22,473 nt of DNA. Source: Halobacteriaceae archaeon Tc-Br11_E2g27. Its GTDB lineage: Archaea > Halobacteriota > Halobacteria > Halobacteriales > Haloarculaceae. Location: NCBI GenBank assembly GCA_001564135.1, contig LKNH01000007.1, positions 1-22,473 of the forward strand, written 5' to 3'. Made by a program: the position numbers and the translations under genes. Positions 7,213 through 13,971 of this stretch are shown piece by piece (the first letter of the stretch is position 1; each line of letters starts with the position of its first letter). The notes below the pieces were generated by a model. It ran no database searches, was not told the DNA's origin, and saw only the letters and a program-made list of their open reading frames with translations.

Positions 7213-7731
7213 ATGGATGTCGACCGTAACGTCGTGATACAGGTTACTATTGCGACTGGAGCAGTTCTCTTGTTTATCGCCGCACTCTTGATGTTAACAG
7301 GAGCTTACGGCTCTATTGTCGAAGTCGAGAACGAAACGATGGACGGAACGCTTGATGGGGAAGTTACTGACCTTTCGGTCGACGAAGACGGACAGGTCGA
7401 AGGAACGTTCACTGGTACCTACGATAACGAGTTTCAGGGACCGCTCTCGGGGAACTTTACCGGAACGCTCGACGGTGATGAGTTCAGCGGTGAGCTAGAA
7501 GGGACGGTCGACGGAGCCATTGAGGGCAACGTCAGCGGACAGATGGACGGTACCCTCGATGAGGACGAAGGGACGTTTAGCGGGTCGTTCAACGGTGTTG
7601 CTGATGGAACGACGGAGATGGGACTCAACGAAGAAGGTGGACTTATGCTTGTTGGGCTGGTGGCTGCGTTCGTCATCGGGATGCCTATCTTTGGATATAT
7701 TATTCAGCGACTGCGCTCGGACGAGGACTAG
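7213..7731 (+). CDS. membrane protein with a glycine-rich G-x-Phi-x repeat domain
   Basis: Not a family I recognise. From the ATG at 7213 the product is 172 residues: a first membrane helix (about 8-31), a roughly 110-residue acidic middle, a second helix (about 142-164) and a short charged tail (RLRSDED). The middle consists of short repeats, roughly G-[TNE]-[FLV]-x-G: GTLDG, GTFTG, GPLSG, GNFTG, GTLDG, GELEG, GTVDG, GNVSG, GTFSG and GSFNG. This regular spacing suggests a beta-rich, possibly solenoid fold outside the cell, held between two anchors. The frame opens earlier at a GTG (7159), but those residues are unlike a signal sequence. It stands alone between hemK and the convergent priL gene. 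Confidence 0.8.
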   Translation: MDVDRNVVIQVTIATGAVLLFIAALLMLTGAYGSIVEVENETMDGTLDGEVTDLSVDEDGQVEGTFTGTYDNEFQGPLSGNFTGTLDGDEFSGELEGTVDGAIEGNVSGQMDGTLDEDEGTFSGSFNGVADGTTEMGLNEEGGLMLVGLVAAFVIGMPIFGYIIQRLRSDED

Positions 7732-7761
7732 CACCGGCTCCAAAGACGACACGACCGCTTT

Positions 7762-8829
7762 TTAGGAAGATTCTGCCTGCTGTTCTCGCCAGTCGACCAG
7801 TTCATCCTCATCGGCAGTATCGAGTTTCTTTTCGTAGTAGCCAAGCGGGTGTGAAATCGTTTCACAGAGGTCATCCATGTTGACACAGTCGCCGTAGGAT
7901 TGCATCGTCGCACACGAGGGTGGGGAGTATTCAGTTGGACTCGTTGCCCCACGGATGTGGTCAACCTGATAGCGCGTCGCTTCCTCGCCAAAGCCCGGGT
8001 TGACCTGAAAGAGTTCGACGATTTCGTCGGTCGTCATGCCGATACTCGTCAGGAAGGTAGCGATTGCAAAGCGAGAGTGGTGTTCGAGATGCTCGCCTTT
8101 TTGGACCTGGTCAAGGAGATAGGTCATACAGGGCGGGAACAGGTCGGGAACAACCGTATCGATATCGCGCATCAGTTCGAGGTCGGCAAGCAGTTCGCGC
8201 AACTGCGCAACTTCAGATTCAAGTTCGGCACCGATTGCGTCAGGAACCGAAAGCGGAAGGCCGTCCGCAATTCGCTGTTGGATAGCGTGGCGGACAAGAA
8301 CCAAAACTTCACGCTGATTGAGCGGGATTTCGCCGGCCTGCAGGTCGCGGTTGACCAGTCGCCACTCATCACCCCACTGGTCAGCGGCAAGGGAGAGATA
8401 GAGGCCGACATCGACGACGTAACCGTCGGGAACCTCGCGCACACCATCAGTCATGTCGAACTCGGCGAGGAGTGAATCGAGCGTCAGTCGGTCGCGCTGT
8501 CTGCTTTTCAGTTCGGTCGTCTCGGTCAGGTCGGCTTCGAACCGTTCGTGGGCAGTGGCGGCCTCCGCGCGCGTATACCTGCGGGTGAGGATATGCTGGT
8601 CGACCAGCGAGACGAGAACGCGTGCAACAGGATAGGAGAGCAGTTCGACGCGGGGCCGACGATGGGCGTCCCCAACGGTGCCCTCCTCCAGCGCAAGCGA
8701 GACGCGCTCAAAAGCGCGGTCGACGACCTGTTCGTTATCCGTAATAATCGCTGCGAGATTGACGCCCGCCTCGTCGACGGCCGTACGGGCCGCTTCGAGA
8801 AACGGGTAGCGGGCGTGCAACTGGTTCAT
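7762..8829 (-). CDS. priL: DNA primase large subunit (PriL)
   Basis: Iron-sulfur large subunit of the archaeal/eukaryotic primase, which helps the small catalytic subunit (PriS) start and hand over primers at replication forks. From the ATG at 8829 the product is 355 residues, normal for the family. The four conserved cysteines of the 4Fe-4S domain are C234 (FPPCMTYL), C306 and C315 (PSCATMQSYGDC) and C322 (MDDLCETI); the motif ISHPLGYYEKK near the end is also typical. A start 15 codons upstream is possible, but MNQLHARYPFLEAAR matches the usual haloarchaeal N-terminus. priS is not in the window. The gene lies 65 bases behind a membrane-protein gene on the same strand and converges with the plus-strand gene ending at 7731. 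Confidence 0.94.
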   Translation of the reverse strand: MNQLHARYPFLEAARTAVDEAGVNLAAIITDNEQVVDRAFERVSLALEEGTVGDAHRRPRVELLSYPVARVLVSLVDQHILTRRYTRAEAATAHERFEADLTETTELKSRQRDRLTLDSLLAEFDMTDGVREVPDGYVVDVGLYLSLAADQWGDEWRLVNRDLQAGEIPLNQREVLVLVRHAIQQRIADGLPLSVPDAIGAELESEVAQLRELLADLELMRDIDTVVPDLFPPCMTYLLDQVQKGEHLEHHSRFAIATFLTSIGMTTDEIVELFQVNPGFGEEATRYQVDHIRGATSPTEYSPPSCATMQSYGDCVNMDDLCETISHPLGYYEKKLDTADEDELVDWREQQAESS

Positions 8830-8894
8830 CGGTTCACTGGTTGGAGATACGTGTGCAAAAAACCCGCCGTTCACGAATGCAGGGTCGACAGACC

Positions 8895-9464
8895 TCAGTT
8901 GTCTTTCAGCTCACGGATAACATCCTCAGCGTCGCCACCATCGCTCAGAAGTTGTTGATAGCGGTCGCGGCTGAGTTCGAGAGTCTGGGTCTCACCCTGT
9001 CGGACAACTTCTAGTTGAACCGTCCCCTGTGGATTATTTCGCAGCCGGAAGGAAGCAAGCGCCGTGAAAACGAACCAGAGGGCAATCGCACAGCCGAGGC
9101 CGTAGAGGATGAGCGTCTCAAACGCAAGTGGGTCGGCCGTCCGCGTCCAGCGGCCAGGATACACCTGCGAAAAGAGTGCAACGCCACCGGCAGCGAGGAC
9201 GGTCCCTGCGAGCACGCCGAGGCGCTCTCTGCGGCTGGCTGGCACCACGACGACAACACCTAGTAACATGACCGGAATACCCGCGCCGGTGGCGAGTCCG
9301 GCGTACCATTTGGCAGTCGTACTGTGACCCCAGCCAGCGAGCAAGACGAGCGCTGCAGCGACAGCGAATACACCGACGGCGAGCAGCGAGAGTCCAACAG
9401 CGAGTTGGCGTGGGTCTCGCGGCCCGTCCCACCGGCGGTCGTACGCCTCGTCGAGGCTTGGCAT
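8895..9464 (-). CDS. conserved haloarchaeal four-helix membrane protein
   Basis: A 189-residue integral membrane protein with four predicted helices: about residues 21-44, 53-76, 81-98 and 117-138 (LILYGLGCAIALWFVFTALA for the last). A cytoplasmic tail follows (LELSRDRYQQLLSDGG, then EDVIRELKDN). I do not know a function. The ATG at 9464 gives MPSLDEAYDRRWDGPRDPRQ; the frame extends nine codons further, which I judge unused. It lies upstream of priL on the same strand and may share a transcript with it, but a 65-base gap leaves room for a separate priL promoter. Confidence 0.8.
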   Translation of the reverse strand: MPSLDEAYDRRWDGPRDPRQLAVGLSLLAVGVFAVAAALVLLAGWGHSTTAKWYAGLATGAGIPVMLLGVVVVVPASRRERLGVLAGTVLAAGGVALFSQVYPGRWTRTADPLAFETLILYGLGCAIALWFVFTALASFRLRNNPQGTVQLEVVRQGETQTLELSRDRYQQLLSDGGDAEDVIRELKDN

Positions 9465-9640
9465 GTCTGAACACACGCGATTCTCGTACAAAACTGCTCG
9501 TCAGACAGACGCAAGACGCTCGCTATGGTTATACGGACGTTCGTGACTCTGTACCGCCGTCTGGTTTCAGATAGATAGCTTCAAACGGTGATACTTCCGT
9601 TTTGCTGTGGCCATGCCGAAACTACTCACGAACAGCCGTA

Positions 9641-10012
9641 TCAGTCCAAACCAGAGTCGTCCGGGCCGGTCGATTCGTACACATGTACCCATCCATCGCT
9701 TTCGACTTGGACGAGAGAGTTCGTATACTGAAACTCAACGGTGCCAATACCTCGTCGAGAATCGCCGGCAACATCTGGGCCGAAGAACGTGTTTTCAATT
9801 GCTGGCACGTCGACAACCTCGTATAACGGAGGAGATTTAAGTTCCATCGGAGAGACACCCCTCGCCTCCGCTATCGCATAGACAATCACTGTCGTGAGTT
9901 CTTCGGTGCCGTCGGGGTCGTAGTGGCGCTGTGTTACCTGTGACCAGTGTCTGTCCGTCTCTGTTGTCGTCTCCTCCTCATTCATGATTTCATCATCAAC
10001 TCTCTTGCTCAT
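9641..10012 (-). CDS. HalOD1 output-domain protein
   Basis: A 123-residue (or 114-residue) acidic soluble protein that is essentially a single HalOD1 domain. The hallmark segments are VTQRHYDPDGTEELTTVIVY, then AIAEARGVSPMELKSPPLYE and the end VEFQYTNSLVQVESDGWVHV. HalOD1 is a haloarchaeal domain found alone or at the end of sensory and regulatory proteins; its activity is not established. The ATG at 10012 overlaps the upstream HTH gene by 17 bases; a second ATG at 9985 would leave a 10-base gap. Either way the two are close enough for translational coupling and probably act together. Confidence 0.85.
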   Translation of the reverse strand: MSKRVDDEIMNEEETTTETDRHWSQVTQRHYDPDGTEELTTVIVYAIAEARGVSPMELKSPPLYEVVDVPAIENTFFGPDVAGDSRRGIGTVEFQYTNSLVQVESDGWVHVYESTGPDDSGLD

Positions 10013-10445
10013 TCATCTCACCTCGTGCATGAGTTTCCTGCTGAGAATCGAGGCTTGCACCTATCCCTTCAAGCGCCGCCAGTACCTGCTCGGCGTGTTG
10101 GCCGGCCGTAATCGTTTCCGTCGCCTCATCGAATGTAACCACCCCTTCCTCAACCAACTTTGGGACGTGGGCGTGATACAGCGAAACGTACACCTTTTTT
10201 TGCTGTGTTGTCTCCACAGCGTGTTCCGGAATGTCGTTCTCCCATGCCGCAATTTTCGTCGCCAAGTCGGCCAGCGACCATTCGGTGCTTTCAACAAGTG
10301 TATAGCAGAGATAGCGCCGTCGGGAGTGCCCCAGTACCTCATACACTGGCTCGATTTCCAAAATATCAGGTGGTGGTCGCTGGCTTTGGGCAGCGATAGG
10401 TACCCCGGTGGTGATCTCCTCGCTTACCTCTGGTTCCTCAGCCAT
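9996..10445 (-). CDS. winged-helix protein of the haloarchaeal DUF7344 type
   Basis: A 149-residue protein with a helix-turn-helix region typical of a large haloarchaeal group of putative regulators: VYEVLGHSRRRYLCYTLVES, then SLADLATKIAAWENDIPEHA and KKVYVSLYHAHVPKLVEEGV (overall about residues 33-118). Such proteins are usually assumed to bind DNA, but targets are unknown. It overlaps the start of the HalOD1 gene, an arrangement that suggests a regulator with a partner. Reading back from the start on the minus strand, an A/T-rich stretch about 25-30 bases upstream could serve as TATA box. The family number is from memory. Confidence 0.82.
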   Translation of the reverse strand: MAEEPEVSEEITTGVPIAAQSQRPPPDILEIEPVYEVLGHSRRRYLCYTLVESTEWSLADLATKIAAWENDIPEHAVETTQQKKVYVSLYHAHVPKLVEEGVVTFDEATETITAGQHAEQVLAALEGIGASLDSQQETHARGEMNEQES

Positions 10446-10574
10446 GAGAGAGGAAGAGCACGAAGTGGCAAAAAGATTGCCGAGAAAAAATCACGCTTTC
10501 GTGTTGATTACAACTTTGTTGCGTCTGGATAGCTTCCACTTACACAGCCACGTACGAGTCATTCAGTTTGAGAG

Positions 10575-10901
10575 TTATTTCTCGTCCGGTACGTGTTGTC
10601 CCCAAAAGCCCGGATATTTTGTCACGTCGATATCACCCTCGACACGCGTTTGACAGGCGAGTCGTAGCGGCGTGTCCGCAGCATGCGGTGGAACCGACAA
10701 TCGCTGGTTCTCAATTTTTGTCGGTTCGCTCACCGTCCCCGATACCTCGACAGCGCAGGTTCCACAGGTCCCGAAGCCGCGGCAGTTGAGATACTGTGCC
10801 CGCCCGTTGTGGGGGGATTCATCGACGGACAAGAGAACATCACGGAGGAGTTCGCCCTCCTCGCACTCATATTCCTCTCCGCGAAATCGAACGGTTGGCA
10901 T
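10575..10901 (-). CDS. [2Fe-2S] ferredoxin
   Basis: A 108-residue soluble electron carrier. The cluster ligands are C40, C46, C49 and C83 (NCRGFGTCGTC, then LACQTR): spacing CX5CX2CX33C, closer to the adrenodoxin pattern than to the plant CX4CX2C pattern. The protein ends with KYPGFWGQHVPDEK, a tail that may be family-specific. It lacks the long N-terminal extension of the main halophilic plant-type ferredoxin. The ATG at 10901 begins the ferredoxin fold at once (MPTVRFRGEEYECEEG); the frame stays open upstream, but that part reads through the promoter region and the divergent gene. It is transcribed away from a second ferredoxin, 97 bases apart. Confidence 0.9.
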   Translation of the reverse strand: MPTVRFRGEEYECEEGELLRDVLLSVDESPHNGRAQYLNCRGFGTCGTCAVEVSGTVSEPTKIENQRLSVPPHAADTPLRLACQTRVEGDIDVTKYPGFWGQHVPDEK

Positions 10902-10998
10902 GGGTCCGACTAGGCGCTCCGATTCCGTAGATGTTCGGGATGTGCGGTCACCTGCCTCATTCATCACATCTTTGGTACTCACCATCGAAAAGGTGGAT

Positions 10999-11244
10999 AT
11001 GAAAATCGAATACGACCGCGATACGTGTATCGGGATGTTCCAGTGTGTCGCCGAATGGGATGCCTTCGAGCGTGACGAGGACGCCGGGAAAGCCATCTTG
11101 ACCGACAGCGAGGAAACTGAGGAAGATATCTTTGTTCGTGAGGTACCCGAAGGCTCAGAACTCGATGCGAAGTTTGCCGCACGGACGTGTCCTGTCGATG
11201 CAATTGTCGTCTACGACGATGACGGCGAGCAACTGATTCCCTGA
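10999..11244 (+). CDS. small 3Fe-4S/4Fe-4S-type ferredoxin
   Basis: An 81-residue acidic ferredoxin. Only three cysteines are present: C10 and C16 (DTCIGMFQC) and C64 (ARTCPVDAIVVYD). The position between C10 and C16 where a fourth ligand would sit holds methionine. This is the pattern of single-cluster ferredoxins that bind [3Fe-4S], or [4Fe-4S] with a non-cysteine ligand. The ATG at 10999 follows AAGGTGGAT, a fair Shine-Dalgarno match. It is divergent from the [2Fe-2S] ferredoxin, so the two may share control. The redox partner is not evident. The stop codon is the first three bases of a TGATACTG motif shared with the intergenic repeat family. Confidence 0.88.
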   Translation: MKIEYDRDTCIGMFQCVAEWDAFERDEDAGKAILTDSEETEEDIFVREVPEGSELDAKFAARTCPVDAIVVYDDDGEQLIP

Positions 11245-11265
11245 TACTGCTACCGGAAGTTTGCG

Positions 11266-11703
11266 TTACTCGAACTCGCCTTCTGTGACGTCCTCTTCCG
11301 GTTTTGACGCCATGATAATTCTACTCTTCGGGAAGAAGTGAGCAAGGTCCGTCGTGGTGACAATACCGACCGGTTTGCCGTCTTCGGTGACAGGGAGCTT
11401 TTTGACGTTGTTGTGACCCATGCGCTCGCCAGCAACATACACTGGTTCGTGGGGGCGGATGGTGACAACGGGGTCGCTCATAATCTCGCTGACTGGCAAT
11501 GTCTCGACATCGAGGTCGGTGCCGACCGTTCGGACGATATCTGTCTCGGTGATAATTCCCTGAACAATATCGTGACCAACAACGAGTGCGCCGATGTGCT
11601 TGTCAGCAAGGATGTTCGCAGCCTCGGCAATGGTGGTGTCGGCGGCGATGGTCTCAACGGGACTGGTCATAATTTCACTGACCGGAGTTTCTTCCTGTGT
11701 CAT
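11266..11703 (-). CDS. CBS-domain pair protein
   Basis: A 145-residue soluble protein made of two CBS domains: residues about 8-60 (VSEIMTSPVETIAADTTIAE, later GIITETDIVRTV) and about 73-128 (VSEIMSDPVVTIRPHEPVYV, later GIVTTTDLAHFF). Such Bateman modules bind adenosine nucleotides or similar ligands and regulate partners; here no effector domain is attached. The start at 11703 is preceded on the minus strand by a TATA-like CTATTAAGG about 28-37 bases away. It converges with the small ferredoxin, 21 bases between the stops. Confidence 0.9.
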   Translation of the reverse strand: MTQEETPVSEIMTSPVETIAADTTIAEAANILADKHIGALVVGHDIVQGIITETDIVRTVGTDLDVETLPVSEIMSDPVVTIRPHEPVYVAGERMGHNNVKKLPVTEDGKPVGIVTTTDLAHFFPKSRIIMASKPEEDVTEGEFE

Positions 11704-11816
11704 TGCTGTGTGTAATTTCAGAAGGAGGTGCCTTAATAGTTGTAGCCTGACACTGTCTGGTGGGAACGCCGAGCGGAATCTGAGCCTTTTTGTCGGTGTC
11801 GTGTGAATCACCGCAT

Positions 11817-11906
11817 ATGAGTACACCAACCAAAATCGTTCTCGGAACGCTCGTCGTTGCGCTCGTCATCGGTGGCGGCCTGATTGGCGGACTTATCCTC
11901 GCGTAA
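11817..11906 (+). CDS. 29-residue single-helix membrane peptide
   Basis: ATG at 11817 to TAA at 11904-11906 encodes 29 residues: a short polar start (MSTPTK) and then an uninterrupted hydrophobic, glycine-rich stretch (IVLGTLVVALVIGGGLIGGL and ILA). That is one membrane-spanning helix ending at the stop. The stop overlaps the ATG of the next gene by one base (TAATG), a typical coupled junction, and a T-rich element (CCTTTTTG, about 11780-11788) lies at promoter distance. These facts make it a probable real gene. Function unknown; it may anchor or regulate the downstream protein. Confidence 0.7.
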   Translation: MSTPTKIVLGTLVVALVIGGGLIGGLILA

Positions 11907-12685
11907 TGTTCACCAAGCAGACACTCAGTAACCCGGTCGAAGCCGTTCGAAAGGAACACGCTCCAGACGCGCTCGTTCTTTCGTGTGACCAGGACTTCGA
12001 GACGGTTCCATCGGCACAGGCGGAGGACTTGCTCTTGTTGACAGACAGTATTGACCCCGTTTCCTACGACCCATCGTGGATTCCGCCGGACTCGCCGGAA
12101 CCGCTTGTCCAGTACGCAAGCGACCAGTTAACAATCGGCATGCCGGGTGATGGGGGGATTGCCTGGACCAGACAGACCGAACCGCCGCTCGTGTTCGAAA
12201 AGCCTCGCCTCACCGGGTCACCGGAGTCGTTCATTGATTTTCTCCGGGCCGAAGCACTCGTCCAGATTGGACTGGAGGAACCGGAGCACTTTCTCGGATT
12301 CTTTGGTTCGTCCTACCCCGAATTCGCCGACGCGACTGCTGACCATCTCTCGCCGGCCGAAACGTATCAGCTTGCAGCGGCATGTTACGAGGCATATCTG
12401 GGGTTGCAGACCAGAGCGGTCTTTGCCGACTGGGAGGGACCGCTGTTCGATGCCTGGGTTGATGCTGGCCAGCGATTAGAGGGACGACTCTCGGACCTTC
12501 CCAGCGCCGTTGCACAAGGGCGGACGTCGTTTACCGACGCTGCCGAGTTGGCCTGCAGCGCAATCAAACACGCAGCGGAACTCCCTGCTCCGTTCGGTGC
12601 GCTCAATGCGAGCGTCTATCTTGACCACGGACCGGAGTACGCGACTGCCTGGGCTGAGCGGACACTCGATGCGATTGCGGAATGA
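11906..12685 (+). CDS. conserved haloarchaeal protein of unknown function
   Basis: A 259-residue acidic soluble protein that I recognise only as a type seen in haloarchaeal genomes without known function. No catalytic motif, membrane segment or nucleotide-binding loop is visible. Notable parts are TIGMPGDGGIAWTRQTEPP (about 76-94), FIDFLRAEALVQIGLEEPEH (about 108-127) and ELACSAIKHAAELPAPFGAL (about 214-233), the last two probably helical. Its ATG shares one base with the stop of the 29-residue membrane peptide, so its translation is likely coupled to that peptide. Confidence 0.85.
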   Translation: MFTKQTLSNPVEAVRKEHAPDALVLSCDQDFETVPSAQAEDLLLLTDSIDPVSYDPSWIPPDSPEPLVQYASDQLTIGMPGDGGIAWTRQTEPPLVFEKPRLTGSPESFIDFLRAEALVQIGLEEPEHFLGFFGSSYPEFADATADHLSPAETYQLAAACYEAYLGLQTRAVFADWEGPLFDAWVDAGQRLEGRLSDLPSAVAQGRTSFTDAAELACSAIKHAAELPAPFGALNASVYLDHGPEYATAWAERTLDAIAE

Positions 12686-13056
12686 ATTATTTCCGTTGTA
12701 GGTTATAATTCTGGCTGGACAAACATTTTTTCTTTCGAAGGTAACTAGAGCATCTGCCAGGTTGGTTTCAGCCCGAACAACCGTTACATCCACAGTTACG
12801 TCGTTTATCGATGGCGACGGTGGGCTGTAGTATTTGAACTCACACACGCACATGCGAGCGACGCAAATTCTTAGGCTGGCAGATAGCTAACCCAGAGCCC
12901 TGTTTCCGACATTTGCAGCCATTAGGAGCATCCTAACGACTCCCAATGACATTCGAAACCATTTAGTTGTCCAAAATGAACTATCAACTGAGAAGACATC
13001 CGCCGGGGGGAGAAAGGAACCTATTACAACGAAAGCGCCCAGTCGTACGGCACACA
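12686..13056. other. long non-coding stretch before the phasin-like gene
   Basis: I see no convincing gene here on either strand. A T-rich run (ATTTTTTC, near 12725) soon after the preceding stop could end that transcript. Nested complementary segments are present: ATCTGCCAG (12752-12760) with CTGGCAGAT (12876-12884), CAGCCC (12769-12774) with GGGCTG (12822-12827), and ACCGT (12780-12784) with ACGGT (12817-12821). They are in the right order to fold together, so an unannotated RNA is possible but unproven. Confidence 0.5.
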
Positions 13057-13113
13057 TTTACCATCAAATGGTATAGAGTGGTATAGAAAGGTAAATAACG
13101 TAACCTTTATACC
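13057..13113 (+). promoter_or_regulatory. TATA box and GGTAWA operator array of the phasin-like gene
   Basis: The TATA element CTTTATA (13105-13111) is centred 37 bases before the ATG at 13145, so the leader would be about 10 bases. Just upstream are three head-to-tail 10-base units starting at 13070, 13080 and 13090 (GGTATAGAGT, GGTATAGAAA, GGTAAATAAC). Inverted copies flank them: TTTACC (13057-13062) and TATACC (13108-13113), the latter overlapping the TATA box. The 10-base period puts the sites on one face of the helix, as expected for a multimeric regulator. Confidence 0.6.
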
Positions 13114-13144
13114 CTTGCAGGTGATACATGAAGATAGAACAACA

Positions 13145-13762
13145 ATGGTAAACTACACAAGCCCACTCGAAGCCACGTTCGAACTGCAGCGCAAATCACT
13201 CGAACAGACCCAGCAAGCCTTTGAACAGACCGTCGACCTTCCAGCCCGCCTCGGCGAAGCTGCTGTCGACGGCCTCGAAAGCCAGGAATCCGTCCAGCGC
13301 AGCGTTGTCGAACTCCAGCAGGAGACGCTCCACACGCTTTTCGACACGCTCGAAGACGGTTTCTCCGGCGTCGAAGCGCCAACCGGTGACCTCCGCGAAG
13401 TCATCGACGACCAGTACGACGTCGTTCTCGACAACCACGCCGAGCTCTTCGACAACCTCGAAAACGGCGTCGAAGAAGCACTCGAAACCTACGACGAGTT
13501 CAGCGCCGAATCAGTCACGGCCCTCGAAGACCTCCTTGACGCACTCGTCGAACTGCAGGAGGAACTCGAAGCGCAGTCCGTCGAAGCAGCAGAAGAAGTG
13601 ACCGAGCAGGTCGAAGAACTGCAGGGTCAGGTCGAAGAACAAATCGACGAACTGCAAGAGCAGGTCGGTAACCAGGTCAGCGAAGTCCAAGAGCAGGTCG
13701 AAGGCGTCCAAGAACAGATTCAGGATGTCTCCGAGCAGGCCGCAGACGCTGTCGACAACTAA
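13145..13762 (+). CDS. phasin-like coiled-coil protein (possible PHA granule protein)
   Basis: A 205-residue, very acidic, all-helical protein without membrane segments. The N-terminal part (PLEATFELQRKSLEQTQQAF, then LESQESVQRSVVELQQETL) resembles haloarchaeal phasin-like proteins that coat polyhydroxyalkanoate granules. The last 60 residues are a heptad-repeat coiled coil (EQVEELQ, GQVEEQI, DELQEQV and so on). The start at 13145 follows the TATA box; an in-frame TTG upstream is unlikely. A 7-codon frame (ATG at 13128, TAA at 13149-13151) overlaps the start but probably begins upstream of the RNA. No PHA synthase or regulator gene is nearby, so the granule role is a guess; a general scaffold is an alternative. 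Tandem hairpins follow the gene. Confidence 0.8.
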   Translation: MVNYTSPLEATFELQRKSLEQTQQAFEQTVDLPARLGEAAVDGLESQESVQRSVVELQQETLHTLFDTLEDGFSGVEAPTGDLREVIDDQYDVVLDNHAELFDNLENGVEEALETYDEFSAESVTALEDLLDALVELQEELEAQSVEAAEEVTEQVEELQGQVEEQIDELQEQVGNQVSEVQEQVEGVQEQIQDVSEQAADAVDN

Positions 13763-13778
13763 AACTCACACTATCCGA

Positions 13779-13837
13779 GGGGTGATTCCCACCCCATTCC
13801 TATCGCACGCTCCCGTGTCGGTTCCCATACCCGACAC
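13779..13837 (+). terminator. tandem hairpins after the phasin-like gene
   Basis: The first hairpin is GGGGTG (13779-13784), five-base loop, CACCCC (13790-13795). The second is GTGTCGG (13815-13821), nine-base loop, CCGACAC (13831-13837), followed by a pyrimidine stretch with TTTT. They lie 17-75 bases after the stop and are the best terminator-like structure in the window. Confidence 0.6.
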
Positions 13838-13871
13838 ACTCCCATTCCTTTTCTCGCTGGGCGACAGCAAC

Positions 13872-13953
13872 TGATACTGCCGGACGTAACTTCGTACACG
13901 TACTCGCCACCCCGGGGTACCGAGATTGTTTAAGCGCTTACGTCCGGTAGTAT
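13872..13953. repeat. palindromic intergenic element, copy B (long form)
   Basis: The arms TACTGCCGGACGTAA (13875-13889) and TTACGTCCGGTAGTA (13938-13952) are reverse complements except for one G-U position and are separated by 48 bases. Both ends match copy A at 4388-4429; copy B differs mainly by its longer centre, which contains a CCCCGGGG-like core near 13911-13917. It sits between the phasin-like gene and the small minus-strand gene, so it may close both transcripts. Confidence 0.75.
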
Positions 13954-13971
13954 GACCAGTCGTGACCGCTG

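Noticed and set aside
7811..7825. GGCAGTATCG inside priL as a further element copy
   Set aside because: It is coding sequence with only a short match and lacks a second arm; probably chance.
13128..13151. 7-codon upstream frame with AGGTGAT before it, at the phasin-like gene
   Set aside because: The predicted transcription start (about 13134) lies after its ATG, and the ribosome-site match is only two bases from that ATG.
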